In this document: piece after piece, positions 33,901 through 43,766 of the stretch | Layout of the letters: the number at the start of each line of letters is the position of its first letter | Numbering within the stretch: position 1 is the stretch's first letter | Source: Minwuia sp. | GTDB taxonomy: Bacteria; Pseudomonadota; Alphaproteobacteria; Minwuiales; Minwuiaceae | NCBI GenBank assembly: GCA_029210175.1 | Contig: JARGPL010000035.1 | Location: 1 to 64,000 of the forward strand | Reading direction: 5' to 3' | DNA: 64,000 nucleotides | Made by a program: the position numbers and the translations under genes | Notes under the pieces: generated by a model | The model's database searches: none | What the model was told of the DNA's origin: nothing | The model's input: the letters and a program-made list of their open reading frames with translations, nothing else

Positions 33901-36165
33901 CTACCGCTTGCCTGCCTCATAGGCTGCAAGTGCTGCGGCGGAGACCAGATCAGAGACGGATGCGCCGATCGGGACCACCTGGGCCGGGTGTGACAGACCC
34001 ATCAGCAGGGGGCCCATGACGGTGGCGCCGCCCAGTGACTGCAGCAGCTTTGCGGCAATATTGGCGGACTGCAGCCCGGGCATGATCAGCACATTGGCCG
34101 GACCGGACAGGCGCGAGAACGGATAGAGTTCCATCAGTTCCGGGTTCAGCGCCACATCCACGGACATCTCGCCATCATACTCGAAGTCTAGCTCCCGCGA
34201 GTCGAGCAGCGAAACGGCACCGCGAATATTGTCCGATGTCGCGTGGGTCGAGTTGCCGAATGTCGAATAGGACACCAGGCCGACCCGTGGCTCATGACCC
34301 ATTCGGCGGGCCATGGCGGCGGCCTGGACCGCGATGTCGGCCAGTTCAACCGATGTCGGCAGTTCATGCACCGTGGTGTCGGCGATGAAGACCGTGCGAC
34401 CGCGCGAAATCAGCATGGTCAGGCCAAAGACACGCTTGCCCTGCTGCGGATCGATCACGCGACGGACGTCCTCATAGGCGACGGAGAAGCGGCGGGTCAC
34501 GCCGGTCACCATCGCGTCGGCATCACCGTTGGCAACCATGCAGGCGGCAAAGACGTTGCGATCCGTATTCACCATGCGCTGGCAGTCGCGATAGAGCAGA
34601 CCCTTGCGCTGTGATCGCGCGTAGAGGAAATCGTAGTAGCTCTCTCGCTTGTCGAAATCCCTGGAACTGACGACCTCCAGCTCCGCCGGATCATGCCCCA
34701 TGGATTTGATCATCTCGGCCACCCGCTCTGGGTATCCGACCAGGACAGGATGACCATAGCCTTCCTGCTTGAAGGCCAGGGCGGCGCGAATGACCTTCTC
34801 TTCCTCGCCTTCCGCAAACACCACCCGCTTCGGGTTCGCGCGGGCCTCGTCGAAGATCAGCTGCAGGACACCGAAGGTCGGGTCCAGGCGGGCACGCAGT
34901 TCATTGACATAGCTGTCCATGTCGACAATCGGGCGACCGGCGACACCGCTGGCCATTGCGGCCTCCGCCACAGCCGGCGGGATGGCGCTGATCAGGCGCG
35001 GATCGAAGGGGGTGGGGATGATGTATTCGGGCCCGAACTGCAACCGTGTGCCGCGATAGGCGCGGGCCACCTCGTCAGGCACGTCCTCACGTGCCAGATC
35101 TGCCAGGGCGTTGGCTGCGGCAATCTTCATCTGGTCATTGATCGTCGTTGCGCGCACATCCAGCGCACCACGGAAGATGTAGGGGAAGCCGAGGACGTTG
35201 TTCACCTGGTTGGCATAGTCGGATCGACCGGTTGCCACGATGGCGTCGGAGCGGACTTCCGCAATGTCTTCAGGCGTGATCTCGGGATCCGGGTTGGCCA
35301 TGGCGAAGATGACCGGATTGTCGGCCATGGACGCCACCATCTTCCGGGTCACGGCCCCGGCGACGGACAGGCCGAAGAAGACGTCGCAGTCCACCATCGC
35401 GTCTTCCAGCGTGCGGGCATCGGTTTCTGCCGCATGGGCTGACTTCCACTGGTTCATGCCTTCTTCACGGCCGCGATAAACCACGCCCTTTGAATCACAC
35501 ATGATGACATTGTTGACGCCGACGCCCATCGCCTTCACGAGTTCGATGCAGGCGATGGAGGCCGCACCGGCCCCGTTCACCACCATGCGCACCTCCGAAA
35601 GCTTGCGCCCGGTCAGCTCACAGGCGTTGATCAACCCGGCGGCGGCAATGATGGCGGTTCCGTGCTGGTCATCATGAAACACCGGGATGTCGAGTATTTC
35701 CCGCAGCCGCTGTTCGATGACGAAGCATTCCGGGGCCTTGATGTCTTCCAGATTGATGCCGCCATAGGTGGGGGCGATGACCCGGACTGTCTGGATGATT
35801 TCTTCCACGTCGGTCGAGTCGAGTTCCACGTCGATGCCATCAACATCCGCAAACCGCTTGAACAGCACCGCCTTGCCTTCCATCACCGGCTTGGCGCCGA
35901 GGGGGCCCAGGTCGCCAAGGCCGAGCACGGCAGTACCGTTCGAAATGACGGCGACCAGATTGCCCTTGGCCGTGAAATCATAGGCCTGTGCAGGGTCGCG
36001 GTGAATCACCCGGCAGGGTTCGGCGACACCCGGGCTGTAGGCCAGCGACAGGTCACGCTGTGTCACCATCGGTTTTGTTGCAACGATCTCGATCTTGCCC
36101 GGGCGTCCGGTCGAGTGGAAGATCAATGCTTCCTGATTGAGGCTGCGGTTGCGGTCATCGCTCAT
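33901..36165 (-). CDS. maeB: NADP-dependent malic enzyme with phosphotransacetylase-like C-domain
   Basis: A 754-residue two-part protein typical of proteobacterial MaeB. The N-terminal malic enzyme half (1-430) has [12 protein letters not shown] and the catalytic [18 protein letters not shown]; the nucleotide-binding [12 protein letters not shown] follows. The C-terminal half (about 440-754) is a phosphate-acetyltransferase domain that usually acts as an acetyl-CoA-sensing regulator rather than an enzyme. It oxidatively decarboxylates malate to pyruvate, giving NADPH. It sits between two histidine kinase genes with 120 and 202 bp spacers. Confidence 0.96.
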   Translation of the reverse strand: MSDDRNRSLNQEALIFHSTGRPGKIEIVATKPMVTQRDLSLAYSPGVAEPCRVIHRDPAQAYDFTAKGNLVAVISNGTAVLGLGDLGPLGAKPVMEGKAVLFKRFADVDGIDVELDSTDVEEIIQTVRVIAPTYGGINLEDIKAPECFVIEQRLREILDIPVFHDDQHGTAIIAAAGLINACELTGRKLSEVRMVVNGAGAASIACIELVKAMGVGVNNVIMCDSKGVVYRGREEGMNQWKSAHAAETDARTLEDAMVDCDVFFGLSVAGAVTRKMVASMADNPVIFAMANPDPEITPEDIAEVRSDAIVATGRSDYANQVNNVLGFPYIFRGALDVRATTINDQMKIAAANALADLAREDVPDEVARAYRGTRLQFGPEYIIPTPFDPRLISAIPPAVAEAAMASGVAGRPIVDMDSYVNELRARLDPTFGVLQLIFDEARANPKRVVFAEGEEEKVIRAALAFKQEGYGHPVLVGYPERVAEMIKSMGHDPAELEVVSSRDFDKRESYYDFLYARSQRKGLLYRDCQRMVNTDRNVFAACMVANGDADAMVTGVTRRFSVAYEDVRRVIDPQQGKRVFGLTMLISRGRTVFIADTTVHELPTSVELADIAVQAAAMARRMGHEPRVGLVSYSTFGNSTHATSDNIRGAVSLLDSRELDFEYDGEMSVDVALNPELMELYPFSRLSGPANVLIMPGLQSANIAAKLLQSLGGATVMGPLLMGLSHPAQVVPIGASVSDLVSAAALAAYEAGKR

Positions 36166-36285
36166 GGTGGTGCCTTGCGGTTCGGATGTCGCTGCATTTA
36201 GCGGAAAGGGTACATGGCGCCTTCGCGCCCTGTTGAATGGTTCTTTTTGCGCGCGGTTGCCTTGGCTGTCAAACCATTGCGGCTG

Positions 36286-37374
36286 TCAAACCTTTGCGGC
36301 TGGCGGAAAGGCGAGGCTGAAGGTGGAGCCTTCCCCCGGCGCACTCGTCAGCAGCACGCGCCCGCCCTGCTGTTCGACCATGCTGCGGACCAGGGCAAGC
36401 CCCAGACCCGTGCCCTGCCGGCTTCGCGTGCGGACATCGTCGACCTGGGTAAATGCCTCGAACACATCGGAATGGCGGTCGATCGGTATGCCGACACCTT
36501 CGTCGCGGACATGGATGCCTGCGCCGCCGTTCGTGTCCTGCGTGGCGTAAAGGTGGATGGTGCTCTGCGGCGGTGAAAACTTGATCGCGTTGGACAGCAG
36601 GTTGAGCATGACCTGCCGCATGGCCTGATCGTCACAATCGATCATGGGGTCGACCGTGTTCTTCTCGATGATGATCGCGATCTGATGCTGTTCGGCTTCC
36701 GCGCGCAGGATCCGCACGGCGGTCTCGATGATCTCCGATGTGGCTATGGCCTCAATCTGGAACACCCGTGCACCCCGCTCCAGTTTCGCGAGGTCGAGGA
36801 TGTCGTTGATCATGCGCAGCAGGTGCGCGCCGCCAAGCGCCATGTCTTCTGCCGTCTGGACATATCGCGTGTCGCCGACAGGGCCGAGGGACTGTTTGCG
36901 GATCATTTCCGCACCGCCGATGATGGCGTTCAGCGGGGTGCGCAGTTCATGGCTCATGCTGGCCAGAAAGTCTGAAGTGGCCTGATTGGACCGCTCCGCC
37001 TTCCGGCGCTGTCGGGCGGCTTCCTCGGCAATCATCTGCAGCGCTTCCTGCTGGCGCAGTCCCTGCCTTTCCCGCACCAGCATGGCCGACACCAGACGAT
37101 GAGTGACAAGGATCGACGGAAATCCCGTCACGATGGGGATCAGGATCGGCATGATGATCGAAATCGGCGCAGCGAAGTAGTCGAGGCCGATGATCTCGTA
37201 GACAATCAGGCAGGAAACGATCGAAAAGAGCGTGATCCCCGAGGTGACCATGGTCGCGCTCTTCATCACGCCATGCTCCTCCACCAGCCGTCTCGAAAAC
37301 CGGCCGGCCGGGGTGTCGAGTGCTCTCAACTCCTGCTTTTCAGGTTCGGTGAGGGTCTCGGTCAGGGTTGTCAC
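36286..37374 (-). CDS. Membrane sensor histidine kinase, operon with acyl-CoA dehydrogenase
   Basis: A 362-residue histidine kinase. Two N-terminal transmembrane helices (about 42-62 and 70-92) are joined by a very short loop, so there is little extracellular sensor. A coiled-coil runs at about 100-130. HisKA has phosphoacceptor H142 (FLASMSHELRTPLNAIIGGAEMI). HATPase_c has LNLLSNAIKFSPP, DEGVGIP and GTGLGLALVRSMVEQQGG. The GTG start overlaps the stop of the acyl-CoA dehydrogenase gene (GTGA), so the kinase is translated with an enzyme gene. No receiver-domain partner is near. Confidence 0.93.
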   Translation of the reverse strand: MTTLTETLTEPEKQELRALDTPAGRFSRRLVEEHGVMKSATMVTSGITLFSIVSCLIVYEIIGLDYFAAPISIIMPILIPIVTGFPSILVTHRLVSAMLVRERQGLRQQEALQMIAEEAARQRRKAERSNQATSDFLASMSHELRTPLNAIIGGAEMIRKQSLGPVGDTRYVQTAEDMALGGAHLLRMINDILDLAKLERGARVFQIEAIATSEIIETAVRILRAEAEQHQIAIIIEKNTVDPMIDCDDQAMRQVMLNLLSNAIKFSPPQSTIHLYATQDTNGGAGIHVRDEGVGIPIDRHSDVFEAFTQVDDVRTRSRQGTGLGLALVRSMVEQQGGRVLLTSAPGEGSTFSLAFPPAAKV

Positions 37375-39137
37375 GACAGTTCGACCAGCTCCCGTGCCTC
37401 AACAAGTGAAACCGGCGCGGCGTCGAGCAGGCGTGCGGCCGCCCGTCTGTTGAACGTGCTGTCTTCTGGCGCCAGGGGGTCCGACGGACTGAGGCGCTGG
37501 TCGATCACCATGCGGGCGAGCAACATGCGGCGTGCATCACCACCACGCGATCCAAGAGTGGCACCTTCCCAGGCCATCAGTGCGGCAGTCACACTGTGGT
37601 ACAGCGCGCTGGACACCTTGCGGGCCTGGGTCTCATCGCCACGACGTGCCACCTCCTCGGCCAGTGCCGTCGCACGATCCAGACTGTCCCCTGCGGTCTG
37701 GCGCAGTGCCGGGGGCAGGGCATTCGTCGACTTCAGGCGCGACGTGATGTCCGACGCCAGTGCCTTGTGCGCGCCGATCTTCGCCACCGCGCGGGTCAGG
37801 ACGTCCAGCCCATTGATGTTGCTGGTTCCTTCCCACAGCAGTCCGATCTGTGAATCCCTGATCAGACGCGGGTTCACGAAGTCTTCGATGTAGCCATTGC
37901 CGCCACGCATCTCCATCGCGGCGGTGGCCACACCGGGGTTGTCGCGACAGGCGCGGAACTTGTAGAGGGGGGTGACGATCCTCAGCCGTGTCTCGGCATC
38001 CTTGTCACCGCCGTTCGCCGCCGCCATCTGCTGGGCGGCATAGGCGTACATGCTCAGGCTCTGTTCCGTAGGCACCATCATCTTCATCAGTTGCCGCTGG
38101 GCCAGTGGCATGTCCACGACCCGCTTGTCGAAGGCGATCCGGGTCTCAGCGGCAACCAGAGCCTCGTTCAGGCAGCGCCGCATCAGGGCCGCTGCGCGCA
38201 CGCCGTGGCTTAGGCGTGACAGGTTCACCTGGGCCATCATCTGGCGGATGCCATTGTTGACATCGCCCACAGCCCAGGCTTGTGCGCCGTCCATGACGAT
38301 CTCGCCCGACGCCATCGAATTCGTGCCCAGCTTGTCCTTCAGGCGCATGATCCGATAGCTGTTGCGCTCACCGTTCGGCAGGGTCTTCGGCATCACGAAC
38401 AGACCGAGGCCACGGGTGCCGGCACCGCGCCCCTCCGGCCGGGCGAGCAGCAGAGCGACATCGGCGTCGGCATTGCTGCAGAACCATTTTTCCCCATACA
38501 ATCGCCAGTGGTCACCTTCCTGCCGGGCAATGGTTTCCACCAGCCCGACATCGGAGCCACCGGCCTTTTCCGTCATGAACTGGGAACAGCGCAACATGGT
38601 GTCCGCGTCCTGCACCGCAATCCGGTCCGCGAACTCGCGCTGGATCATGTCATCACCGAAACGGCGCAGCATCGCCAGACCGGTGTCGGTCAGGCTGATC
38701 GGGCACATCAGACCGAACTCCGCCTGCACGAACAGATAGGTGAAGGCATATTTCGCGATGGGGGGTACGCGGTCGGGCCAGTCGAGCACACCATCGTCAT
38801 GGCTCATCACATGCAGGCCGAATTCCGTGAAGGCGATCCGTTCCATCTCCCGATAGGCCGGGTGGTGTTCGATCCATTCCACGTCCCGCCCGAAACGATC
38901 CCTGTGATGCAGCTTCGGCGGATGGCGTTCGGCAACATCGGCCAGTTCATCCAGCCGCCCACCGGCGATCGCGCCCAGTCGCTGCAGGTGCGGCCACATG
39001 TGCTCACGCAGATCCTCAGGACAATAGACCTGCAGGACCGATTGCAGAGCATGATCGATCTCGAAGAAGTTCTGCCCGCGAACGTCCGTGGCCACCTTTG
39101 CCGAACTGATGCTTGTGTCGATGACTGGCGCGTTCAT
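37371..39137 (-). CDS. Acyl-CoA dehydrogenase
   Basis: A 588-residue FAD flavoenzyme, longer than typical 380-residue family members and like AidB or very-long-chain types. An N-terminal extension (1-150) precedes the middle beta domain (MTEKAGGSDVGLVETIARQEGDHWRLYGEKWFCSN, FAD/substrate region). The C-terminal helical domain has QLMKMMV and AMEMRGGNGYIEDFVNPRLIRDSQIGLLWEGTSNINGLDV, with the glutamate-bearing WEGTS motif. It catalyses alpha,beta-dehydrogenation of an acyl-CoA, or an AidB-like protective role. ATG 39137 is chosen because upstream in-frame sequence is not protein-like. Confidence 0.92.
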   Translation of the reverse strand: MNAPVIDTSISSAKVATDVRGQNFFEIDHALQSVLQVYCPEDLREHMWPHLQRLGAIAGGRLDELADVAERHPPKLHHRDRFGRDVEWIEHHPAYREMERIAFTEFGLHVMSHDDGVLDWPDRVPPIAKYAFTYLFVQAEFGLMCPISLTDTGLAMLRRFGDDMIQREFADRIAVQDADTMLRCSQFMTEKAGGSDVGLVETIARQEGDHWRLYGEKWFCSNADADVALLLARPEGRGAGTRGLGLFVMPKTLPNGERNSYRIMRLKDKLGTNSMASGEIVMDGAQAWAVGDVNNGIRQMMAQVNLSRLSHGVRAAALMRRCLNEALVAAETRIAFDKRVVDMPLAQRQLMKMMVPTEQSLSMYAYAAQQMAAANGGDKDAETRLRIVTPLYKFRACRDNPGVATAAMEMRGGNGYIEDFVNPRLIRDSQIGLLWEGTSNINGLDVLTRAVAKIGAHKALASDITSRLKSTNALPPALRQTAGDSLDRATALAEEVARRGDETQARKVSSALYHSVTAALMAWEGATLGSRGGDARRMLLARMVIDQRLSPSDPLAPEDSTFNRRAAARLLDAAPVSLVEARELVELS

Positions 39138-39448
39138 CCGGTTCTGTCGCTCCCCATTGAGTGATCCCCTGTCAAAGAATGCGACACAGACCGGTGCGGG
39201 CGCAACAGACTGCGCGCCGAGCCGTGCTTCAGGCTGTCCCGAACACGTACGGTTATGGTGTGATGCCCGTCGCCCCATGTTTCATTGTGAAACATCGCGT
39301 CGGATTTCAGGCTGTTATTGCTTGGTTTTCTGCCTGACGGTCCTCATCTCGGACTGGCATGGCTGTTGCGTCGCAGCATTCACCAGTTTTTCATCTGACC
39401 GTGGCTTCTATCTGGTTCACGGTCGCGCAAGCAGAGTGGAGGCCCGGC
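39138..39448. other. Divergent intergenic region with palindrome
   Basis: About 310 bp between the divergent acyl-CoA dehydrogenase and RTX protein starts, once the RTX start is placed at 39449. A frame open from 39359 on the plus strand encodes no recognisable leader. The region carries a perfect 8-3-8 palindrome at 39277-39295. I cannot assign a convincing -35/-10 pair. Confidence 0.5.
39277..39295. promoter_or_regulatory. Perfect 8-3-8 palindrome, candidate operator
   Basis: ATGTTTCA-TTG-TGAAACAT is a perfect inverted repeat 140 bp upstream of the acyl-CoA dehydrogenase start and 154 bp upstream of the RTX start. Its size and dyad suit a dimeric TetR/GntR/Fnr-like regulator. No regulator gene lies beside it. 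Confidence 0.45.
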
Positions 39449-42400
39449 TTGGCCAACAAGGACCTCATCGGTGGCAATGTCGACGCAGCGTTCTCGTATG
39501 CGACCGACAAGAATGTGAACACCAGGGACGGCAAGGTCCGGGTTCACGAAGCCGATGTCGCGTCCAGGTCCGTCAGCAAGCTGCGTATCGAGGCCGAGAA
39601 TGACAAGGACCCTCAGACGCTGGATCCGGGCGAGAAGATCAATTTCAGCTTCGTGGATGAGCGTGGTCAGACGATCAGCGTCAGCGACGCCAGGGTTGGT
39701 CAGTCGGCCAGCAGTGACGGCGCGGAAGATTCGGGCTTCCTGACAGCGGCCGGAAAGACTGCTGGCGGGGAAAAGATCGCTCTGTTGCTGGCATTCGATC
39801 TGGAAGGATTCGAGGCCGGGCATGCGTTCTTTGCACGCGATTCCGATGCGGAGAAGGCAGGCGCAGGCGAGGAGTCGGTTTCCATATCTTCCTTGGGAGC
39901 GGACCCGTCAGAAGCACCTGCCGACGACGATGCGGAGCCGCAGACACTCAACCGTGACCGCGGCAACCAGGCGTCGCGGACACGCGATGAAGATGAAACA
40001 GACAGCAGGGTTGGCCCCGACGATCAGGAGGTCGTTTCGCGCGGCTCCAGTCGAGGCACACTGACACAGGACCGTGGCAACAGGGTCGGACCGACAAGGG
40101 ACGAGAGTGAAATGGCCAAGAAGCAGGACGATGCCGAAGAGACCGAGACCCGCGTGCCCAGTCGTGACCGTGGCAACCGCGTCGGGCCCGTAAAGGACGA
40201 CAAGGAAGACAAGAAGGCGCAGGAAGAGGCCGAGAAGGCCGAGAAGGAAGCGGAAAAGAAGGCCAGGGAAGAGGCTGAGCAAGCCGAGAAGGCTGAGAAG
40301 GACGACAAGGGTGCCGACAGTGTCAGTGGCCGGGTCGATGCGACCTTCTCCTACGCCACTGGCGACAACATCGATGCCAAGGATGGCAAGGAAAAGGTCC
40401 ACAAGGCGGACGTGGACTCTGGATCCGTCAGCAATCTGAGGATTGTCGCGGACAACGACAAGGACCCGCAGACACTTGATTCGAAAGAGAAGATCGACTT
40501 CAGCTTCACTGACGAGAATGGCGCGAAGGTCGAGGTCTTCGATGCGAAGATCGGTATGTCCAACAGCCAGAAAGGCGAGCCGGATACCGGCTTTCTGACC
40601 GCCGTCGGCAAGACAGCAGCAGGCAAGGAAGTCGCATTGCTGCTGACCTACGAGATAGCCGAGTTCAAGGCCGGGCAGGCGTTCTTCACTGATGACAAGG
40701 ACGCCGAGAAGGGCGGCCTGGGCAAGAAATCAGTGTCCATCTCGACCCTCTCCGAGACCGGGGACGAAGATGAAGCTCAGGAACTGACCGGCGATTACCA
40801 GAACAATCTGATCGACGGCAAGGGTGGCGACGACACCATCAGCGGCGAAAGCGGCGACGACACCCTGCTGGGCGGTGACGGCAACGACGACATCAAGGGC
40901 GGCAGCGGTGCGGACAGCATTGATGGCGGCGCAGGCGATGACAGCCTGAGCGGCGAGTCACAGGATGACACGGTCTCCGGTGCTGCTGGCAATGACCAGA
41001 TCAGTGGCGACAGCGGCGCCGACAATCTCTCGGGCGGTGAAGGCGATGACACGATATCCGGCGGCTCTCAGGATGACCTGATCGACGGTGATTCGGGTAA
41101 CGACGACCTGCGCGGTGACAGCGGCAATGACACGATCAGGGGTGGTGACGGCAACGACACCATCGATGCCGGTTCCAACAATGATGAAGTTGACGGTGGC
41201 GCGGGTGATGACAGCATCACCAGCAACGATGGCAACAACACCCTGTCGGGCGGCGACGGTGCGGATACCATCTCCGGCGGTGCCAACAATGACCTGATCG
41301 ATGCCGGGGCGGGCGATGATGTGGTCAACGCCGGTACCGGCAACGACACGATCAGCGCCGGGACGGGCAACGACACGCTTTCCGGTGGCGAAGGCGACGA
41401 CCGGTTCATCGTTGGCGAAGGCAGTGGTGCGCTGTTTGGCGGAGGCGGCAACGACACGGCGGACTTCTCTGGCGTCGAAGGCGCGATTCATGACGAGGAA
41501 GCTGGCACGGTCACGGTCGGGGATCGGGTCTATACCCTGGATGGTATCGAGAATGTGGTCGGTGCCGAAGTGCCGGTGGAGAAGGATCCGCTGTTCACGG
41601 AAGGCAGCAATCTGGTCGATTTTGATGCGATCGACCCCGAGGATTTCCTGGCGGGCACCACGGACGCCGCGCTTGGCGGTGATGACACGGTATCACTTTC
41701 GGATCGTGAAGGTGGCAATGCGCGGATCTTCGCTGCTGGTGCAGGCAACGACCAGATCACGGGCCGCAGCCAGGATGATGAGGTCCTGGGTGAGGCCGGC
41801 AACGACATCCTGATCGGTGGTGCCGGGGGTGACACGCTGGACGGCGGCGATGATGACGACACCCTGCGCGGGGATGACGGTGCTGACAGCCTGGTCGGTG
41901 GAGCGGGCGCGGATCTGCTGCGTGGTGGTGCCGACGCGGACATTCTGGCGGGTGGTGACGGCAACGATGAAGTGCGCGGTGATGACGGCGATGACACCAT
42001 CGATGGCGGTGCGGGCAACGACAACCTGCGCGGTGACCTTGGTCAGGACGAACTGACCGGTGACATCGGTGACGACACCCTGTTTGGTGCGGGCGGCGAT
42101 GACATTGTTTCCGGTGGTCTCGGCAACGATCTGGTGCAGGGCAATTTCGACAATGACCTGCTGTTCGGCGGTGAAGGCGATGACACGCTGAACACCGGTG
42201 GTCAGGACGACACGGCCTATGGCGGTCTGGGCAACGACAGCCTGATCGGCTTTACGGGCAAGGACAGCCTGGATGGCGGCGATGGCGATGACAGCCTGCG
42301 CGGGGACATTCATGACGACACGCTGATCGGTGGTGCGGGGTCCGACAATCTGCGCGGTGGCATCGACAATGATCAGCTGTTTGGCGGCGACGACGCCGAC

Positions 42401-43747
42401 TTTGCCGACGGTGAGGACGGCGACGATCTGGTTGACGGCGGCGAAGGCGACGACACCGTGCGCGGCGGCGATGGCGACGACACGATCGATGGCGGCAGCG
42501 GCAACGACAAGGTGCGTGGCGGCGGCGGCAATGACCAGATCACGGCGGGCCTCGGTGATGATTTCGTGAATGCCGATTCCGGTAACGACCTGGTCGACGG
42601 CGGGGCCGGCAATGACACGCTGCACGGCCTTGGCGGTTTCGACACCATCGATGCGGGTGAAGGCAATGACCTTGTTCGCGGCGGCCACCTGGATGATGTG
42701 ATCTCAGGCGCGGCAGGTGATGACACGCTGGAAGGTGAGTCGGGTGATGACACGCTGGATGGCGGCGAAGGCACGGACGAACTGCGCGGCGGTTCCGGCA
42801 ATGACGCGATCTTCGGCGGCCTTGGTGACGACTTCGTGCTGGCCGGTGAAGGCAACGACTTCGTTCAGGTCGGTGACGGGGCCGATGAGGCATTTGGCGA
42901 AGGCGGTGCGGATACGCTGATTGGCGGTGCCGATGCCGATACCCTTGTGGGTGGCGGCGGCGCCGACGTCCTCGAGGGCGGTGGCGGCGGTGACTTCCTC
43001 GACGGCGGCATCAACAAGGACACGATCAACGCCGGTGATGGCGATGATGTGGTGTTCGGTGGCTCCGATGATGATGTGGTCGATGCGGGTCTGGGTGATG
43101 ACTTCGTCAATGGCGGTTCGGGCGATGACAGTGTGATTGCCGGTGACGGCGATGACATGGCGTTCGGCAGCAGTGGCCGCGACACGCTGGACGGCGGTGC
43201 GGGCAATGACACCCTGGGCGGCGGCATCAGTGCCGACCTGCTGCGTGGCGGTGCCGACGATGACGAACTGCATGGCGACGCCGGGTTCGACACCTTGTTC
43301 GGTGACGACGGGTTCGACCGTCTGCTGGGTGACAGCGGCGACGACCAGCTGTTTGGCGGTCTGGGCGACGACACGCTGGAAGGCGGCCTTGGCGACGACC
43401 TGCTGGACGGCGGTGACGGCTTCGACACGTTCCTGGTCAAGGCGGGCACCGATGGTTCATCCAACAATGACATCATCAACGACGTCGATACCGGCAACCG
43501 CCTGATCCTTGAGGGGTCCAGTGGTGGTCTGGAACTGGACGACGTCGATTTCGTCGACAATGGTGATGGTAGCTGGACCGCCAAGTTCCCTGACGGCGCA
43601 GGCTCAGTCACCTTCGACGAGACCGTGGTGACCCAGATCGACCTGTCCGACGGGCTGGGTGGCGTCAATGCCTCCATGCTCTACGACTCCGGTCGCGGCG
43701 CTTACGAGGTGTTCGACGAAGAGAACAACCTGCTGTTCCTGATGTAG
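39449..43747 (+). CDS. Large RTX calcium-binding repeat protein, likely type I secreted
   Basis: A 1432-residue acidic protein. The start is placed at TTG 39449, which has a GTGGAGG site 6 nt upstream and directly precedes the first domain; an ATG at 39359 would add a 30-residue tail with no ribosome site. Layout: domain A1 (about 1-150), a segment with three DRGN-x-RVGP-like repeats (about 165-245), a Lys/Glu/Ala-rich helical stretch (about 250-290), domain A2 (about 290-435, homologous to A1: VDATFSYAT..., NDKDPQTLD, GFLTAVGKTA, LSxx), RTX block 1 (about 450-655), a 90-residue non-repeat linker, RTX block 2 (about 765-1330), and a repeat-free C-terminus of about 100 residues, where a type I secretion signal is expected. 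Repeats follow GGxGxDxLx, which fold as calcium beta-rolls. No signal peptide. No secretion genes adjacent. Confidence 0.92.
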   Translation: MANKDLIGGNVDAAFSYATDKNVNTRDGKVRVHEADVASRSVSKLRIEAENDKDPQTLDPGEKINFSFVDERGQTISVSDARVGQSASSDGAEDSGFLTAAGKTAGGEKIALLLAFDLEGFEAGHAFFARDSDAEKAGAGEESVSISSLGADPSEAPADDDAEPQTLNRDRGNQASRTRDEDETDSRVGPDDQEVVSRGSSRGTLTQDRGNRVGPTRDESEMAKKQDDAEETETRVPSRDRGNRVGPVKDDKEDKKAQEEAEKAEKEAEKKAREEAEQAEKAEKDDKGADSVSGRVDATFSYATGDNIDAKDGKEKVHKADVDSGSVSNLRIVADNDKDPQTLDSKEKIDFSFTDENGAKVEVFDAKIGMSNSQKGEPDTGFLTAVGKTAAGKEVALLLTYEIAEFKAGQAFFTDDKDAEKGGLGKKSVSISTLSETGDEDEAQELTGDYQNNLIDGKGGDDTISGESGDDTLLGGDGNDDIKGGSGADSIDGGAGDDSLSGESQDDTVSGAAGNDQISGDSGADNLSGGEGDDTISGGSQDDLIDGDSGNDDLRGDSGNDTIRGGDGNDTIDAGSNNDEVDGGAGDDSITSNDGNNTLSGGDGADTISGGANNDLIDAGAGDDVVNAGTGNDTISAGTGNDTLSGGEGDDRFIVGEGSGALFGGGGNDTADFSGVEGAIHDEEAGTVTVGDRVYTLDGIENVVGAEVPVEKDPLFTEGSNLVDFDAIDPEDFLAGTTDAALGGDDTVSLSDREGGNARIFAAGAGNDQITGRSQDDEVLGEAGNDILIGGAGGDTLDGGDDDDTLRGDDGADSLVGGAGADLLRGGADADILAGGDGNDEVRGDDGDDTIDGGAGNDNLRGDLGQDELTGDIGDDTLFGAGGDDIVSGGLGNDLVQGNFDNDLLFGGEGDDTLNTGGQDDTAYGGLGNDSLIGFTGKDSLDGGDGDDSLRGDIHDDTLIGGAGSDNLRGGIDNDQLFGGDDADFADGEDGDDLVDGGEGDDTVRGGDGDDTIDGGSGNDKVRGGGGNDQITAGLGDDFVNADSGNDLVDGGAGNDTLHGLGGFDTIDAGEGNDLVRGGHLDDVISGAAGDDTLEGESGDDTLDGGEGTDELRGGSGNDAIFGGLGDDFVLAGEGNDFVQVGDGADEAFGEGGADTLIGGADADTLVGGGGADVLEGGGGGDFLDGGINKDTINAGDGDDVVFGGSDDDVVDAGLGDDFVNGGSGDDSVIAGDGDDMAFGSSGRDTLDGGAGNDTLGGGISADLLRGGADDDELHGDAGFDTLFGDDGFDRLLGDSGDDQLFGGLGDDTLEGGLGDDLLDGGDGFDTFLVKAGTDGSSNNDIINDVDTGNRLILEGSSGGLELDDVDFVDNGDGSWTAKFPDGAGSVTFDETVVTQIDLSDGLGGVNASMLYDSGRGAYEVFDEENNLLFLM
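40795..43440 (+). repeat. RTX nonapeptide-coding tandem repeats (two blocks)
   Basis: 27-bp periodic coding repeats for GGxGxDxLx: block 1 spans about 40795-41410 and block 2 about 41740-43440, separated by a non-repeat linker. Copies differ at many synonymous and variable positions, so they are not recent identical duplications. The periodicity also creates long antisense open frames. Confidence 0.9.
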
Positions 43748-43766
43748 GCCAGTTGCGTGTGGAGGA

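Noticed and set aside
41693-42688. Long minus-strand open frame (331 residues) and others opposite the RTX gene
   Set aside because: It is the antisense of the 27-bp RTX repeats, with a monotonous Val/Ile/Ala pattern; codon periodicity fits the plus strand.
40795-43440. Regular short repeats that could suggest a CRISPR or tandem-repeat locus
   Set aside because: The period is 27 bp, in frame, and encodes GGxGxDxLx; repeats vary and there are no unique spacers.
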